Source: Pelatocladus maniniholoensis HA4357-MV3
GTDB lineage: Bacteria; Cyanobacteriota; Cyanobacteriia; Cyanobacteriales; Nostocaceae
Assembly (NCBI GenBank): GCA_019359115.1
Contig: JAHHHW010000131.1
Span: 31,873 to 95,872, forward strand
Length of the DNA stretch: 64,000 nt
Direction: 5' to 3'
Below are positions 49,577-61,014 of this stretch, one piece after another. Within the stretch, counting starts at the first letter, position 1. Each line of letters starts with the position of its first letter. A model generated the notes under the pieces. That model was not told the origin of the DNA. It did not search any database and was given only the letters and a program-made list of their open reading frames with translations. The position numbers and the translations under genes are program-made.

Positions 49577-50089
49577 ATGGCTATAGGTATTGGTGCGCTA
49601 GGGATTACCATTGACCCGTATACTGCCTTTAACTTTTCTGTCGAGATTAATGGATTGATAGTTGGTGGATTTACTGAGGTTAGTGGTCTACAAAGTCAGA
49701 TAGAAGTCGAAGAATATAAAGAAGGTGGGGAAAATAGTTTTACCCATAAGTTACCTGGTAGGACAGTTTATTCAGAGAACCTCGTTTTGAAACGTGGTCT
49801 GACAGACATCGAAGCTTTATGGAAATGGTATGAAGATGTGACAAAAGGCATCATTAAACGCAGAAATGGCACAATTTACTTACTTGATCAACGAGGATTA
49901 CCAGCAATGTGGTGGGATTTTCGGCAAGCTTATCCGGTTAAGTGGAGTGGCCCGGAATTTAAATCAGACAGTGCTACTGTCGGTGTCGAGACATTAGAAC
50001 TGGTTCACCAAGGTATAGTCAAACCAACAGCAAGTAGTGTGACATCTACTGTGCGGGGAGCAGCTGGAATTGCAACGCGATCGCTTTAG
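49577..50089 (+). CDS. Tube protein 2 (gp19-like)
   Basis: 170 residues. DPYTAFNFSVEINGLIVGGF, EYKEGGENSFTHKLPGR and VGVETLELVHQGI are the tube-family signatures. It has a C-terminal extension of about 25 Ala/Ser/Thr-rich residues. AGAGGAG site upstream. Probably the tube-initiator ring or a second tube layer joining tube to baseplate. Confidence 0.9.
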   Translation: MAIGIGALGITIDPYTAFNFSVEINGLIVGGFTEVSGLQSQIEVEEYKEGGENSFTHKLPGRTVYSENLVLKRGLTDIEALWKWYEDVTKGIIKRRNGTIYLLDQRGLPAMWWDFRQAYPVKWSGPEFKSDSATVGVETLELVHQGIVKPTASSVTSTVRGAAGIATRSL

Positions 50090-50098
50090 TAATGGCTT

Positions 50099-53000
50099 AT
50101 GGAAACCAAGTACCCATCGACTCCCAATCAAAATTGGCAAGATGCTGTAGAACCACGACTCATGAAGCGGGTTCAGCGTCCACTAGTGCAATTTGGTGTA
50201 AGTGATAATCAACTTGCTCGTGCTATCCAATCTCGGACACGACGAGTAAGTCACCGTTTGCCATTGCTAACAAAATTGATACAGCCTTGGATTGATAATA
50301 TTGGGTATTTTCAGTTTCAACTCAACCCCAACGACCATATACTAAGCCTGCCAGACTTTGATTCTAGCTATGAATTGCCTGATATAAATGCTGCATTCGA
50401 TTCTCAATCCCCTGCAAAAACTTCGATTCCAATTCAACTTTTATCTAATAATAATACTGAAGAAATAACCAAGAAAAGAGTTCCTAAGTTTACTCTCATT
50501 ACCCAAGCAAAACATCAACCTAGTCACCATAAACAACCTTTATCATCTCTAGATTTAGCTGAAGATGAAAATCATACATCTAGCACAAATAACCCCAAAC
50601 AAAATATCTCATTATCCCCAGGTGCGATCGCAACTAGTCAATCAATTCTAAGTCCCAGACAAGAACCACAAAAAAACGCCTCATCACCATCACCATCTGT
50701 AATCAAAAACAGTGAACTTGCTGCAAATACTTCACAGACAACACCAAAACTCGATTTAGAAAACCAACTACAACGCCGACTTTTTCGTCCAATTATCCAA
50801 CCAGGATTACTCAACTTTAAATTAGCCGATGTTGTTCAATTACGGATGCTCCCTTTAAGCGATCGCTTACCATTACTAACACAATTAGCTCAACATCAAC
50901 CTCATAAACAAAATTTACAAATCCAGAAAAAGTCTGATGATCAGATATATAGATTGTCAGACTTTGATTCAAGCCAAGATTTAACTAAATCTGTGAATTC
51001 TCAAGCGATCGCCAAGAGTATTGTTTCAGACCCAGAAGCTAACAAGGTCAATATTTCAGATGTTAACTCAAACTTGAAGACAGCCAAAACAACTATTATC
51101 CCAATTCAAAGAAAACATCAAAATATTGCTAATGTTGAGCAATTCAGCACAAATGACCCCAAACAAAATATCTCATTATCCCCAGGTGCGATCGCAACTA
51201 GTAAACCGATTCTAACTCTGGGACAAGAACCACAAAAAAACACCTCATCGGTGTCACCATCTGTAATCAAAAACAGTGAACTTGCTGCAAATACTTCACA
51301 GACAACACCAAAACTCGATTTAGAAAACCAACTACAACGCCGACTTTTTCGTCCAATTATCCAACCAGGATTACTCAACTTTAAATTAGCCGATGTTGTT
51401 CAATTACGGATGCTCCCTTTAAGCGATCGCTTACCATTACTAACACAATTAGCTCAACATCAACCTCATAAACAAAATTTACAAATCCAGAAAAAGTCTG
51501 ATGATCAGATATATAGATTGTCAGACTTTGATTCAAGCCAAGATTTAACTAAATCTGTGAATTCTCAAGCGATCGCCAAGAGTATTGTTTCAGACCCAGA
51601 AGCTAACAAGGTCAATATTTCAGATGTTAACTCAAACTTGAAGACAGCCAAAACAACTATTATCCCAATTCAAAGAAAACATCAAAATATTGCTAATGTT
51701 GAGCAATTCAGCACAAATGACCCCAAACAAAATATCTCATTATCCCCAGGTGCGATCGCAACTAGTAAACCGATTCTAACTCTGGGACAAGAACCACAAA
51801 AAAACACCTCATCGGTGTCACCATCTGTAATCAAAAACAGTGAACTTGCTGCAAATACTTCACAGACAACACCAAAACTCGATTTAGAAAACCAACTACA
51901 ACGCCGACTTTTTCGTCCAATTATCCAACCAGGATTACTCAACTTTAAATTAGCCGATGTTGTTCAATTACGGATGCTCCCTTTAAGCGATCGCTTACCA
52001 TTACTAACACAATTAGCTCAACATCAGCCTCATAAACAAAATTTACAAATCCAGAAAAAGTCTGATGATCAAATATATAAGTTGTCAGATTTTGATTCTG
52101 AAATTAATTCACCTGAGTTAGCAAGTAAATTTACTTTGAATGGCGAAACTTTTCTCACTCAACAGCCACATCGTATTAACCAGACTAATAAGCCAAGAGG
52201 ATCAGCGAATTCACGAAAGCTGAAGGCTAACAAACCAATTATTGTTCAAGCAAAAATCAAGCATCCATTTACACATCAAATGCTTGTGGAGATGGATAAT
52301 CATGTTAACCTACCATCTGCATCTGTCATCAGATTAAAGCGAAATAGCACAACTACGATTCCTGCCCAGGCAATAAAGCAATTTATTGATCAACAAAAAA
52401 CTTTATTACCATCATCAGTTGTGACTCAAAATAATGGGCTTGCTTCTAGCAGCATTCCCATGAATGCAAGAGAACAAACAGCACAAAAAAAATCCAACTC
52501 TACCCCTAATCACCAAGTACATTCATCAGAACAAAAACTGCAACGACGACTCCAACGCCCCCTAATCCAATCAAGTATAATTGGCTCTCAACTGGTACGT
52601 ATTATCCACACACGAAAGCATCAACTAACTAATAGTCAACCACTGTTAGCTCAGTTAGTCCAGCGCCAGCATAGTAGATATAACAATCAAACTCAGTTAA
52701 ATCTAAAAGTGGATGTAGAGCGATCGCCCCAGGAATTTCGTCACCCCAGTGATTTAAAAGTGATAGCCACTGAAGATTCCTCTCCCACAAACCCCTCTAA
52801 ATTTCAGGTAATCAAAAGATCACAGCCTCACGAACAGCCAATGGCGATCGCATCACCCAGACAAAATAGCTCCAATTTTACACAACAAAGTTTGCAGTCT
52901 GTCAAACCAATGACTGTTTCTAGAAGCAAATTTTCTGGTTTTTCTAATTATGCAGACATCGTCGATTCCCCAAGATCAGCAAAACCTATGACAGCAATTT

Positions 53001-53470
53001 TACCGCCAAAAGACCATGTTGTGGAGACACAAAGCCTTGCACCTCAACAAAGAACTGTAGTTCCCACAAATGAAAATAACCGAAAAATCCAACGCTCAAC
53101 AGTACGCCCTTTAGTGAAGGAAATAAACAGGAAAAAGCTGCCTAGCTCTCCTATTATGCCCTTAGTTGTCTCTAATTCATCACTTTTTGAGAAATCAAAA
53201 GCGAGATTACAACCAACCAATTTAGTTATGTCTGGAACTCACAATTCCTTTATCAATCGCGCTCAGGCAAGTGCCACCATACCCAGCAATTCATCACAAA
53301 TGAAAGATACTCAATCTCATACTAATAATCAAAATAATTCAGTGAGAATCAAAGAGTCTGATCGTGAGAGTGCGATCGATGTAGATGATTTAGCAGATCG
53401 AGTGATGCAGAAGGTCATGCGACAACTTGCCATAGAAAGTGAACGACGAGGAGGATCGCAATGGCCTTAG
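50099..53470 (+). CDS. Large repeat-containing CIS protein
   Basis: 1123 residues, mostly Ser/Gln/Lys/Asn-rich and probably disordered. A motif of about 45 residues occurs five times (near residues 20, 222, 410, 598 and 814), with the pattern LQRRLFRPIIQPGL.N then VVQLRMLPLSDRLPLLTQL. The middle three sit in a 564-bp DNA repeat present about 2.7 times (50590-52095), almost identical at base level. The C-terminus (VDDLADRVMQKVMRQLAIES, then ERRGG) is the conserved end of a protein found before the LysM gene in eCIS loci. Start weakly supported by ribosome site. The role is unknown; a length ruler or a multivalent scaffold would suit the repeats. Confidence 0.75.
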   Translation: METKYPSTPNQNWQDAVEPRLMKRVQRPLVQFGVSDNQLARAIQSRTRRVSHRLPLLTKLIQPWIDNIGYFQFQLNPNDHILSLPDFDSSYELPDINAAFDSQSPAKTSIPIQLLSNNNTEEITKKRVPKFTLITQAKHQPSHHKQPLSSLDLAEDENHTSSTNNPKQNISLSPGAIATSQSILSPRQEPQKNASSPSPSVIKNSELAANTSQTTPKLDLENQLQRRLFRPIIQPGLLNFKLADVVQLRMLPLSDRLPLLTQLAQHQPHKQNLQIQKKSDDQIYRLSDFDSSQDLTKSVNSQAIAKSIVSDPEANKVNISDVNSNLKTAKTTIIPIQRKHQNIANVEQFSTNDPKQNISLSPGAIATSKPILTLGQEPQKNTSSVSPSVIKNSELAANTSQTTPKLDLENQLQRRLFRPIIQPGLLNFKLADVVQLRMLPLSDRLPLLTQLAQHQPHKQNLQIQKKSDDQIYRLSDFDSSQDLTKSVNSQAIAKSIVSDPEANKVNISDVNSNLKTAKTTIIPIQRKHQNIANVEQFSTNDPKQNISLSPGAIATSKPILTLGQEPQKNTSSVSPSVIKNSELAANTSQTTPKLDLENQLQRRLFRPIIQPGLLNFKLADVVQLRMLPLSDRLPLLTQLAQHQPHKQNLQIQKKSDDQIYKLSDFDSEINSPELASKFTLNGETFLTQQPHRINQTNKPRGSANSRKLKANKPIIVQAKIKHPFTHQMLVEMDNHVNLPSASVIRLKRNSTTTIPAQAIKQFIDQQKTLLPSSVVTQNNGLASSSIPMNAREQTAQKKSNSTPNHQVHSSEQKLQRRLQRPLIQSSIIGSQLVRIIHTRKHQLTNSQPLLAQLVQRQHSRYNNQTQLNLKVDVERSPQEFRHPSDLKVIATEDSSPTNPSKFQVIKRSQPHEQPMAIASPRQNSSNFTQQSLQSVKPMTVSRSKFSGFSNYADIVDSPRSAKPMTAILPPKDHVVETQSLAPQQRTVVPTNENNRKIQRSTVRPLVKEINRKKLPSSPIMPLVVSNSSLFEKSKARLQPTNLVMSGTHNSFINRAQASATIPSNSSQMKDTQSHTNNQNNSVRIKESDRESAIDVDDLADRVMQKVMRQLAIESERRGGSQWP

Positions 53471-54120
53471 AAAAGTTAAAAATCATCCCAGAAATTGGGG
53501 CAGAAATTACTGTCTTGTTTAATCCCAATGAAATTACGATTGACAAAACAGCCAATTGGTGTTTAGCTCCTACCGATCAATCAGATGTGCCAGAATCTCA
53601 ATTTACTCATGGTGAGCCAGCACAATTGACCATGAACCTACTATGCGACACCTATGAAGCAAAAACCGATGTCCGCACACACGCTGATAAAATATTTGAC
53701 CTGACGACTATCCAGAAACACGGTTCATTACACCGCCCACCTTTATGTAAGTTGATGTGGGGAAAGTTTGACTTTAACAACTTTCAGTGGGTGCTGACGA
53801 ATTTAAACCAACGCTTTACCTTGTTTCTGGATAACGGTACACCTGTACGTGCTAGCCTCACATGCACTTTTAAACAATGGCGCTCAGATCAACAGGACGC
53901 TAAACTGACAAATAAGCAATCACCAGATGTAGCTAAGGCACGCATTGTTAAAGATAAAGAGAGAATAAGCAATATTGCTTATGAAGAATATGAAGATCCA
54001 AGCCTCTGGCGGGCGATCGCTCAAGCAAACAATATTGATAATCCTACCCACTTAAAACCAGGTACAGTACTGGCAATTCCGGCTTTACGTCCTAATTCTT
54101 CATTGGGAGGTGACATCTAA
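53461..54120 (+). CDS. LysM-domain baseplate protein (Pvc7/gp53-like)
   Basis: 219 residues; ATG overlaps the end of the previous gene by 10 bp. The N-terminal part (LFNPNEITIDKTANW) is the standard CIS adaptor domain, and the C-terminal 50 residues form a LysM fold (SNIAYEEYEDPSLWRAIAQA, then LKPGTVLAIP). It links the tube to the central spike/baseplate in phage-like tails. Confidence 0.88.
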   Translation: MALEKLKIIPEIGAEITVLFNPNEITIDKTANWCLAPTDQSDVPESQFTHGEPAQLTMNLLCDTYEAKTDVRTHADKIFDLTTIQKHGSLHRPPLCKLMWGKFDFNNFQWVLTNLNQRFTLFLDNGTPVRASLTCTFKQWRSDQQDAKLTNKQSPDVAKARIVKDKERISNIAYEEYEDPSLWRAIAQANNIDNPTHLKPGTVLAIPALRPNSSLGGDI

Positions 54121-54123
54121 AAC

Positions 54124-55203
54124 ATGCCAAATTTAGGTGATAAGCAAACAATAGTCCCCGATTTTCGTGTGTTGATTAATGGCACTCCTATCCCCATCGA
54201 GGTATCAACTGATCTGATGACTGTTGTCGTCAATGAAGATATAGGAGTACCCAGTATGTTTACTCTCAAACTTACTAACTGGGATATCCAAAAGCAAAAA
54301 GTAACTTGGTCAGACGATGAACGTTGGTTCAAAATAGGCAACGAAGTTGAAATTCATATGGGTTATGTAAATAACCTCAAAAAACTGATTAACGGTGAAA
54401 TTACTGGAATTGAACCAGAATTTTATGTGAATGAGGCTCCTAGTGTAATTGTTCGCGGTTATGATCGCCGCCATCGTTTAATGCGTGGACGTTATACCCA
54501 GGCTTTTCTTGAGAGGACAGATAGTCAAATAGCCAGCGCAATAGCCAGCAGCAAAGAGGTGAACTTAAAACCCAAAGTAGAAGACACAAAAGTAAAGCTG
54601 GATTATGTCTTACAGCACAACCAAACTCACTGGGAATTTTTGCAGGAACGCGCCCAACGTATAGGCTATGAAGTGGTTGTAGAAGACAAGATCCTTTATT
54701 TCCGACCTCATCAAAATGCTGATAGTCCGGTGTTAATGCTAGACCTCGACACAGACTTAATGGAGTTTTATCCTCGCCTGACTACATTACCGGAAGTTGG
54801 ACAGGTTAAGGTACGTGGCTGGAATCCCAAGAAAAAAGCAGAAATAGTTGGTTTAGCTAAGGCCGGGGATGAAGGTACAAAGATGGGTGGTTCTACTACT
54901 GGCCCTACGGCGGCTAATAAAACCTTTGGTTCTGGTATTAACACCAGCGTCAAGCGACCTGTATTCAATCAAGGAGAGGCAAATCAAATCGCCTTGGGAC
55001 ATTTAAAAGACATGGCGCTGGAATATATCACTGGTGAGGGAACTTCCATTGGTCGCACAGATTTACGAGCTGGTAAAGTCCTCAACATTCAAGGTATCGG
55101 TAAACGTTTTAGTGGCAACTATTACATGACTTCAACTACCCACACCTATTTACCAAAACGAGGCTATCGCACCCGTTTTACTGTCAGGAGAAATGCAACA
55201 TGA
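54124..55203 (+). CDS. Central hub protein (gpD / VgrG N-terminal-like)
   Basis: 359 residues, phage late-control gpD type: PDFRVLINGTPIPIEVS at the start, VIVRGYDRRHRLMRGR, and LDYVLQHNQTHWEFLQERAQRIGYE. Overlaps the next gene by four bases (ATGA). Together with the gpV-like protein it replaces a single VgrG as hub and spike. Confidence 0.9.
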   Translation: MPNLGDKQTIVPDFRVLINGTPIPIEVSTDLMTVVVNEDIGVPSMFTLKLTNWDIQKQKVTWSDDERWFKIGNEVEIHMGYVNNLKKLINGEITGIEPEFYVNEAPSVIVRGYDRRHRLMRGRYTQAFLERTDSQIASAIASSKEVNLKPKVEDTKVKLDYVLQHNQTHWEFLQERAQRIGYEVVVEDKILYFRPHQNADSPVLMLDLDTDLMEFYPRLTTLPEVGQVKVRGWNPKKKAEIVGLAKAGDEGTKMGGSTTGPTAANKTFGSGINTSVKRPVFNQGEANQIALGHLKDMALEYITGEGTSIGRTDLRAGKVLNIQGIGKRFSGNYYMTSTTHTYLPKRGYRTRFTVRRNAT

Positions 55204-55814
55204 TTGATGTTAGTCTGCTCGCAAATCTTTTACACTCCGATGATCAAGGTAGTCGTTTTTACGGTGTAACTGTCGGTATTGTCACTAATAATAAAGACCC
55301 TGAAAGCTTGGGACGCGTCAAGGTTCGTTTTCCTTGGTTGTGGGATGAACAAAAAAACATCGGTGTCGATAGTCACTGGGCTAGAGTAGTAACTCCGATG
55401 GCTGGCAATGATCGAGGGCTTTACTTTTTGCCAGAAGTGGAAGATGAAGTTTTAGTTGCCTTTGAACATGGACTGGTAGAGTTTCCCTATATTTTGGGGG
55501 GTTTATGGAACGGTAAAGATAGACAACCAGAAAACAATAATAATGGTCAAAATAACAAGCGTACGATCAAGTCTCGCAGTGGCCACATTATTAGCTTCGA
55601 TGACACCAAAAACAAGGGAAAAATCGAGATCATAGATGCATCAGGAAATAACAGCATCACCATCAGCACAGATGATAATGCGATCGCCATTGTGTGCAGA
55701 ACTGGCAAGCTCAAACTCAGCGCCCAAGGGATTGAAATTAGCTCTGGTGGAGGGATTGATATCAAAGCCAAGGGCAAATTAAACATCAACGGTAGTGTGG
55801 TGAATATCAACTAA
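55200..55814 (+). CDS. Spike protein (gpV / VgrG C-terminal-like)
   Basis: 204 residues. The OB-fold part includes GRVKVRFPWLWDEQ, HWARVVTPMAGNDRGLYFLPEV and EDEVLVAFEHG, followed by a beta-helical C-terminus (KIEIIDASGNNSITISTDDN). It is the trimeric spike below the hub. Translationally coupled to gpD. Confidence 0.92.
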   Translation: MIDVSLLANLLHSDDQGSRFYGVTVGIVTNNKDPESLGRVKVRFPWLWDEQKNIGVDSHWARVVTPMAGNDRGLYFLPEVEDEVLVAFEHGLVEFPYILGGLWNGKDRQPENNNNGQNNKRTIKSRSGHIISFDDTKNKGKIEIIDASGNNSITISTDDNAIAIVCRTGKLKLSAQGIEISSGGGIDIKAKGKLNINGSVVNIN

Positions 55815-55858
55815 ACCGATCAGATTTGATTTTTGAAAAATAATTTTGAGGAGGAAAA

Positions 55859-56263
55859 TTGCTAGAACGGCCAGCAGCTAAACAAGGCGACCAAATAGTG
55901 GCTATGGATACCCATATCGTAATGGTTCCTAGTCCAGCAGGCCCCGTACCAACACCATTACCTCATCCTTTTAAAGGCATCATTAATGGTAATCTCAGCC
56001 GCAACGTCAAAATTATGGGTATGTCAGCAGCAACGGTGGGTAGCACGGCGGATAATATACCGCCCCATATTCCCACGCCACCGGGGACTTCTTTTCTAAA
56101 ACCACCAATTAATAAAGGTACTATTATCACCGGCAGTGCAACTGTCAAAATTAACGGCAAAGCAGCTGCTCGTACAGGCGATCGAGCTAGAACTTGCAAC
56201 GATCCAGTAGATTTGCCAGTAGGTAATGTTGTGGCTGCGGGTACTGTATTCATCGGTGGATAA
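55859..56263 (+). CDS. PAAR-domain spike tip protein
   Basis: 134 residues with a TTG start; the site GAGGAGGAAAA directly before TTG 55859 decides this start. It has GDQIVAMDTHIV, VKIMGMSAATVGSTADN, and the Pro-rich PPHIPTP. The repeated beta arrangement and INGKAAARTGDRARTC are those of PAAR tip proteins that sharpen the spike. Confidence 0.88.
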   Translation: MLERPAAKQGDQIVAMDTHIVMVPSPAGPVPTPLPHPFKGIINGNLSRNVKIMGMSAATVGSTADNIPPHIPTPPGTSFLKPPINKGTIITGSATVKINGKAAARTGDRARTCNDPVDLPVGNVVAAGTVFIGG

Positions 56264-56277
56264 CAGAGGGTGTATTC

Positions 56278-56685
56278 ATGAATACTAAATTTCTGGGTGT
56301 AGGTTGGGAGTTTCCTGTGCAATTAAACAAACATGGGGAAATCACCATGGCCTATTACGAAGAAAGTATCCGTAAAGCAATCAGAATGATTCTAGAAACT
56401 GCTCCTGGAGAACGGGTGATGCGTCCAGACTTTGGCTGCGGTATCCACAATTTCGTTTTTGCGGTTAATAGTGCGGGTACTGCAACTAGGGTGGCAAGTG
56501 AGGTCAGCGAATCTCTGATTAAATGGGAACCTCGGATCGATCTAATTAATGTAAATGCCTTTGGTGATCCTGACAAAGCTTACATATTGCTGATCTCTAT
56601 CGATTATCGGGTGCGTGCTACTAACAACGAATTCAACATGGTCTATCCATTTTATTTGGAATATCAGGATATATTGAATTTATGA
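56278..56685 (+). CDS. gp25-like baseplate wedge protein
   Basis: 135 residues. GVGWEFPVQLN, EESIRKAIRMILETAPGERVMRPDFGCGI split around residue 30-55, and a C-terminal beta part are diagnostic of the GPW/gp25 family, the sheath-initiating wedge. Overlaps the next gene by four bases. Confidence 0.93.
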   Translation: MNTKFLGVGWEFPVQLNKHGEITMAYYEESIRKAIRMILETAPGERVMRPDFGCGIHNFVFAVNSAGTATRVASEVSESLIKWEPRIDLINVNAFGDPDKAYILLISIDYRVRATNNEFNMVYPFYLEYQDILNL

Positions 56686-59600
56686 AAGTTCCAGAGATTG
56701 ACAAACGCAACTATGACGATATTGTTGCGCGTACGCAAACCTTAGTTAAAGCTTTTACAAGTGAGGTGAAGCCGACATTTGAAGCACTCAAGGGTCGTAC
56801 TCTCAATCAAGATATTACTAACCCTGAAACGGGTAAGATAATTCCTGCTGGAACTTATATAAATGATGATTTAGCCGAGCAAATCAGTGAAATTAAAGCT
56901 CTGAAGCTGGTAAAAGTAAAATCTTGGCAAGCATCTGAAAATAATGATGCTGGTTCAGCGCTGATCCATATCTTTGCGCGGATGGCGCAACTTGCGATCG
57001 CTCGCCTGAATAAAGTACCAGAGAAGAATTTTCTGGCTTTTTTAGATTTGATTGGAATTCAAATCCAACCACCCCAACCAGCCAGAGTCCCCTTGACTTT
57101 CCATTTAGCAACTGGTAGTCCTCTTGATGCTTTTGTTCCTGCTCAAACTCAAGCGATCGCCCCACCAACTGAAACCAAACCAGAAGAAATTGTTTTTGAG
57201 ACTGATGGCGATTTAGTTGTCACCCCGTCCCAATTGACGGCTGTGTTTGTGCGTAATCCTCTTCGCGATCGCTATGGTGATTATACAGAAGCCGCTCAGG
57301 GTTTGAGTGATCAAATATTTCCTGCTTTTAGTGGCGATCGCCCGATTATTCACAGCTTTTATGTAGCCAATAACGAGCTATTTTTATTACCTAATGAAAA
57401 GACTATTACCCTGACGATTCACTCACCTGATGCCGAGCAACTCGCACAATTGCCGATTTCTTGGTATTACTGGGATAGTAATAATCTGATTCAAGATTTA
57501 ATTGTTACTTCCTCCCTTGTGGAAAATAACCAATGGCAAATCTTGATCACAAATTTCCCAGTCCTGACGGAGCAAACAATCAACGGGGTCAAATCTGCAT
57601 GGTTAGAAGCTCGACTCAAGACTGATTTGTTACCAAACTCTCAATTACCAAAAATTAACTATATTAGTGTTCAGGTAAACATTCAGGATAGTGACTTAGC
57701 CCCTGACCTTGGATTTACTAATTTCTTGGCACTTGACCTAAGTAAGGATTTTTATCCTTTTGGTACACAACCAGTCTTTAACGATACTCTATACCTGGCT
57801 AGTCAAACAGCATTTGCCAAACCCGGAGCTAAGGTGACGTTAAATGTGAAACTTAGTGAACCTCCACCGTTACCAATTAATCCTACGACAGATTTAGAAA
57901 TTGCCTGGGAAGTTGGCAATGGTCGTGTTTGGGAGCTAGTAGGTAAGTCAGTTCCTCATAGTTCTGGGAGTAATTCTGGCTTGATTGATACGACTCAAGC
58001 TTTTACTAAAAGCGGCAAAATTGAATTTACTCTACCCTCAGAAGTTGGCTTAGAAACAGTCAATGGACAAAGCAATTATTGGATACGCGCTCGGATTATT
58101 AAAGGTAACTACGGTACGGGAACGGCTCTGACTCAGACATTTACACTAGCCACATTAAGTGAAAATAGTCAAGATACTGATCCCAACGAGAGAAAAATAA
58201 TTAAACTCACTAGTGTGCGGGGTTTCTTACCAGGTGATCGCATTCAAATTGCTTCTGGTGGAAATAACCAGGAAGATGGTGAAATCGAAAGCATTAATTT
58301 GGCCGAAAGTAAATTTACCCTGCGTGCAGCCCTCACTCAGGATCACCCTATCGGCACAAGTGTGATTCTTTGGAGTAACTCAGTCTTAGGCCCACCATCG
58401 ATCGCATCTCTCACCCTGAGTTATGACTATGAGCAGAGTGCTAGTGTATCTGCCTGTCAGACTTACAATGATTACACATATATTGACCGTACAGCCGTAG
58501 CAACTCAACTAGACTCTTGTTACTTTCAACCCTTTACCCCTACAACCGATACACAACCAAACCTCTACCTGGGATTTGACAAACCTTTCTCTAACCGATC
58601 CGTTACACTTTATGTTGGTTTAGAGACATTACTTTACCAAGCAGAAATATCGTTCAAAAATCAAAATTTAACTCAAGAACTAGCCCCAATCAACTGGGAA
58701 TATTTCGGTTCTTCAGGTTGGATTTCTTTGCAAGTTCAGGATGAAACTCATGCTTTTACTCAACGAGGTTTGATTACATTCACGGATTTGCAAGATATTC
58801 AGCCTCGGACAGAATTTGGTCGCAACCTTTATTGGTTACGTGCTTACCCAAAAGATGATAAACACCAAAATTTACCACCCGTGCGACACCTGCGACTAAA
58901 TACAACTTGGGCTACTCAAGTAATCACAATCGAAAATGAAATTTTGGGATCTAGTAATAGTCAACAAAATCAAGTCTTTCGCACAACCAAAACACCTGTA
59001 TTAGACAAACAACATCTGGAAGTGTTTGAGCCTCAGATACCTTCACCAAAAGAACGGGACAAAATTATTGAACTTGAAGGTAAGGATGCGATCGCACCGA
59101 TTTTAGGTTTTGCTGGTGAATTGGAAGGTGTTTGGGTACGTTGGCATCAAGTACCAAATTTTAATGCTTCTGATACATGGGATCGTCATTATATTCTGGA
59201 TCACCTGACTGGTGAGGTGAGATTTGGTGACGATCAACGAGGAATGATACCGCCCCAAGGTCGCAACAATATCCGTATGACTTACCGGACTGGTGGCGGT
59301 GAAAATGGTAACTGTCCAGCAAAAACTATTGTTCAACTTAAATCAGCAGTACCCTACATCGACAGTGTTACAAACTATGAAGCTGCTGGTGGTGGTGCTG
59401 ATGCAGAGACACTAAATGCTGTCAAAGAACGGGGTCCCAAGACACTCCGTCATCGGGGTAGAGCTGTAACTGCTCAGGATTTTGAAGATTTAGCTAAAGA
59501 AGCATCTCCTGCTGTTGCCAAAGCCAAAGCGATTACTCCTGCTCAAAAAAATGGTGTTGGTCTAGTTGAGTTGATCATCGTACCCCGTAGCCAACAGCCT

Positions 59601-60011
59601 CAACCTATTCCCAGTTTGAATCTACTGGAAAACGTAGCCAATTACATTCGCGATCGCTGTGCGCCAACTCTGGACTTGCAAACCTATGGCCCGGATTGGG
59701 TTGCTATTAGCGTTAAAGCAGAGGTAATACCAGTGTCTTTAGCAATGCTGATCAATCTTGAGGCAAGTATAGTCAATGCTTTGCAAGACTTTCTGCATCC
59801 ACTCACTGGCGGTTGGGAAAAACAGGGATGGCCTTTTGGTCGCACACCGCACAAGTCTGATTTTTATAGATTGCTGGAATCGATTGACGGTGTAGATTGT
59901 GTCAGGGCTATGTCTGTGGAGGAGAGCCAGCAATCAATTTCAGCTAGGTGTTTAGTCTTCTCTGGCAATCATATCATCAATGTCACTGCACCATCACCGG
60001 AGGAAGCCTAA
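56682..60011 (+). CDS. Large baseplate J-like protein (Pvc11-like)
   Basis: 1109 residues; ATG overlaps the gp25 stop. The N-terminal helical part ([21 protein letters not shown]) and the C-terminal gpJ-like domain ([38 protein letters not shown]) frame a long middle of repeated beta domains. Forms wedge arms of the baseplate. The length is normal for the large Pvc11-class protein. Confidence 0.92.
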   Translation: MKVPEIDKRNYDDIVARTQTLVKAFTSEVKPTFEALKGRTLNQDITNPETGKIIPAGTYINDDLAEQISEIKALKLVKVKSWQASENNDAGSALIHIFARMAQLAIARLNKVPEKNFLAFLDLIGIQIQPPQPARVPLTFHLATGSPLDAFVPAQTQAIAPPTETKPEEIVFETDGDLVVTPSQLTAVFVRNPLRDRYGDYTEAAQGLSDQIFPAFSGDRPIIHSFYVANNELFLLPNEKTITLTIHSPDAEQLAQLPISWYYWDSNNLIQDLIVTSSLVENNQWQILITNFPVLTEQTINGVKSAWLEARLKTDLLPNSQLPKINYISVQVNIQDSDLAPDLGFTNFLALDLSKDFYPFGTQPVFNDTLYLASQTAFAKPGAKVTLNVKLSEPPPLPINPTTDLEIAWEVGNGRVWELVGKSVPHSSGSNSGLIDTTQAFTKSGKIEFTLPSEVGLETVNGQSNYWIRARIIKGNYGTGTALTQTFTLATLSENSQDTDPNERKIIKLTSVRGFLPGDRIQIASGGNNQEDGEIESINLAESKFTLRAALTQDHPIGTSVILWSNSVLGPPSIASLTLSYDYEQSASVSACQTYNDYTYIDRTAVATQLDSCYFQPFTPTTDTQPNLYLGFDKPFSNRSVTLYVGLETLLYQAEISFKNQNLTQELAPINWEYFGSSGWISLQVQDETHAFTQRGLITFTDLQDIQPRTEFGRNLYWLRAYPKDDKHQNLPPVRHLRLNTTWATQVITIENEILGSSNSQQNQVFRTTKTPVLDKQHLEVFEPQIPSPKERDKIIELEGKDAIAPILGFAGELEGVWVRWHQVPNFNASDTWDRHYILDHLTGEVRFGDDQRGMIPPQGRNNIRMTYRTGGGENGNCPAKTIVQLKSAVPYIDSVTNYEAAGGGADAETLNAVKERGPKTLRHRGRAVTAQDFEDLAKEASPAVAKAKAITPAQKNGVGLVELIIVPRSQQPQPIPSLNLLENVANYIRDRCAPTLDLQTYGPDWVAISVKAEVIPVSLAMLINLEASIVNALQDFLHPLTGGWEKQGWPFGRTPHKSDFYRLLESIDGVDCVRAMSVEESQQSISARCLVFSGNHIINVTAPSPEEA

Positions 60012-60013
60012 TT

Positions 60014-60994
60014 ATGACCTTACCTTTACCAAACCTAGATGATCATACTTACGCCGAACTCGTAGAAGAAGCTCGCTCTCTGATTTCTAATGTCTATCCT
60101 GAGTGGACAAACCATAATCCGACAGATACAGGGATCATTCTGATGGAATTACTGGCTTGGTTGACAGAGATGAAGCTTTATCAAATCAACCGAGTACCAG
60201 ATCAAAATATTGTCAGTTTTCTCAAACTGCTCAACGGCCCAGAATGGAGCTTTCAGGGAAATTCGCCAGAAACAGATCAACAAACCAAAGCTTTAAACGC
60301 AACCATCCGCAAGACGCTTGTGGATTTACACGAACGCTACCGAGCAGTTACCTGTGAGGATTTTGAATACTTAACAACTCATCAATGGCCTCAAACAGCA
60401 GCAGCAAAAGACTTGGGTAATCAAGGTAAAGTCAAGCGATCGCACTGTATCGCCCGACGTAACCTCACTTTTGCCGATCCCAAAGCACGACAACAGCCAG
60501 CACCAGGACATGTGAGCCTAATTGTAGTACCTGATTCCAACAGCCCCACACCCAAGCCAACAAAGGCTTTATGCCAAAATTTATGGACATTTCTGGATGA
60601 GCGCCGTTTATTGACTACACGACATCATGTAGTAGAGCCGCAATATGTACCAGTAAAAATTACAGCAGAATTATTCATTGTAGAAGATGCATTACCAGAC
60701 AAAATTTGCAAACAAGCTATGCAAGATATTTGCCAATTATTCCATCCTTTAACTGGAGGAACAGACAGTCAAGGTTGGCCCTTTGGACGGGATATATACG
60801 CATCTGAAGTGTATCAATTACTAGAAAACGTCGTAGGAGTAGATTACGTAGAAGCAGTTAAATTACATACACAAGAAACTTGGCGGTTGAATAGGGCGCG
60901 TAGCGACACACTTATGAGCATTACTTTATACCCAGACGAATTAGTAACTGTGGAGGTAAATAAGAAGTCTTTTGAGATCAAGACAGCTGGTTGA
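60014..60994 (+). CDS. Second baseplate J-like protein
   Basis: 326 residues from ATG 60014 with GGAGG upstream (the frame is open back to 59948 inside the preceding gene). [18 protein letters not shown] and [21 protein letters not shown] form the N-terminal part, and [20 protein letters not shown] matches the large paralogue's C-terminal domain. Probably pairs with it in the baseplate wedge. Confidence 0.9.
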   Translation: MTLPLPNLDDHTYAELVEEARSLISNVYPEWTNHNPTDTGIILMELLAWLTEMKLYQINRVPDQNIVSFLKLLNGPEWSFQGNSPETDQQTKALNATIRKTLVDLHERYRAVTCEDFEYLTTHQWPQTAAAKDLGNQGKVKRSHCIARRNLTFADPKARQQPAPGHVSLIVVPDSNSPTPKPTKALCQNLWTFLDERRLLTTRHHVVEPQYVPVKITAELFIVEDALPDKICKQAMQDICQLFHPLTGGTDSQGWPFGRDIYASEVYQLLENVVGVDYVEAVKLHTQETWRLNRARSDTLMSITLYPDELVTVEVNKKSFEIKTAG

Positions 60995-61014
60995 GCCTAA
61001 ATTAGGTAATATAT

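Noticed and set aside
51118..51942. Two identical 86-codon minus-strand frames (51118-51378 and 51682-51942)
   Set aside because: They are shadows of the tandem repeat in the + strand CIS gene and repeat with the same 564-bp period.
59948..60013. Upstream extension of the second baseplate J-like gene
   Set aside because: It overlaps the preceding gene, and the ATG at 60014 has a GGAGG site and the family N-terminus.
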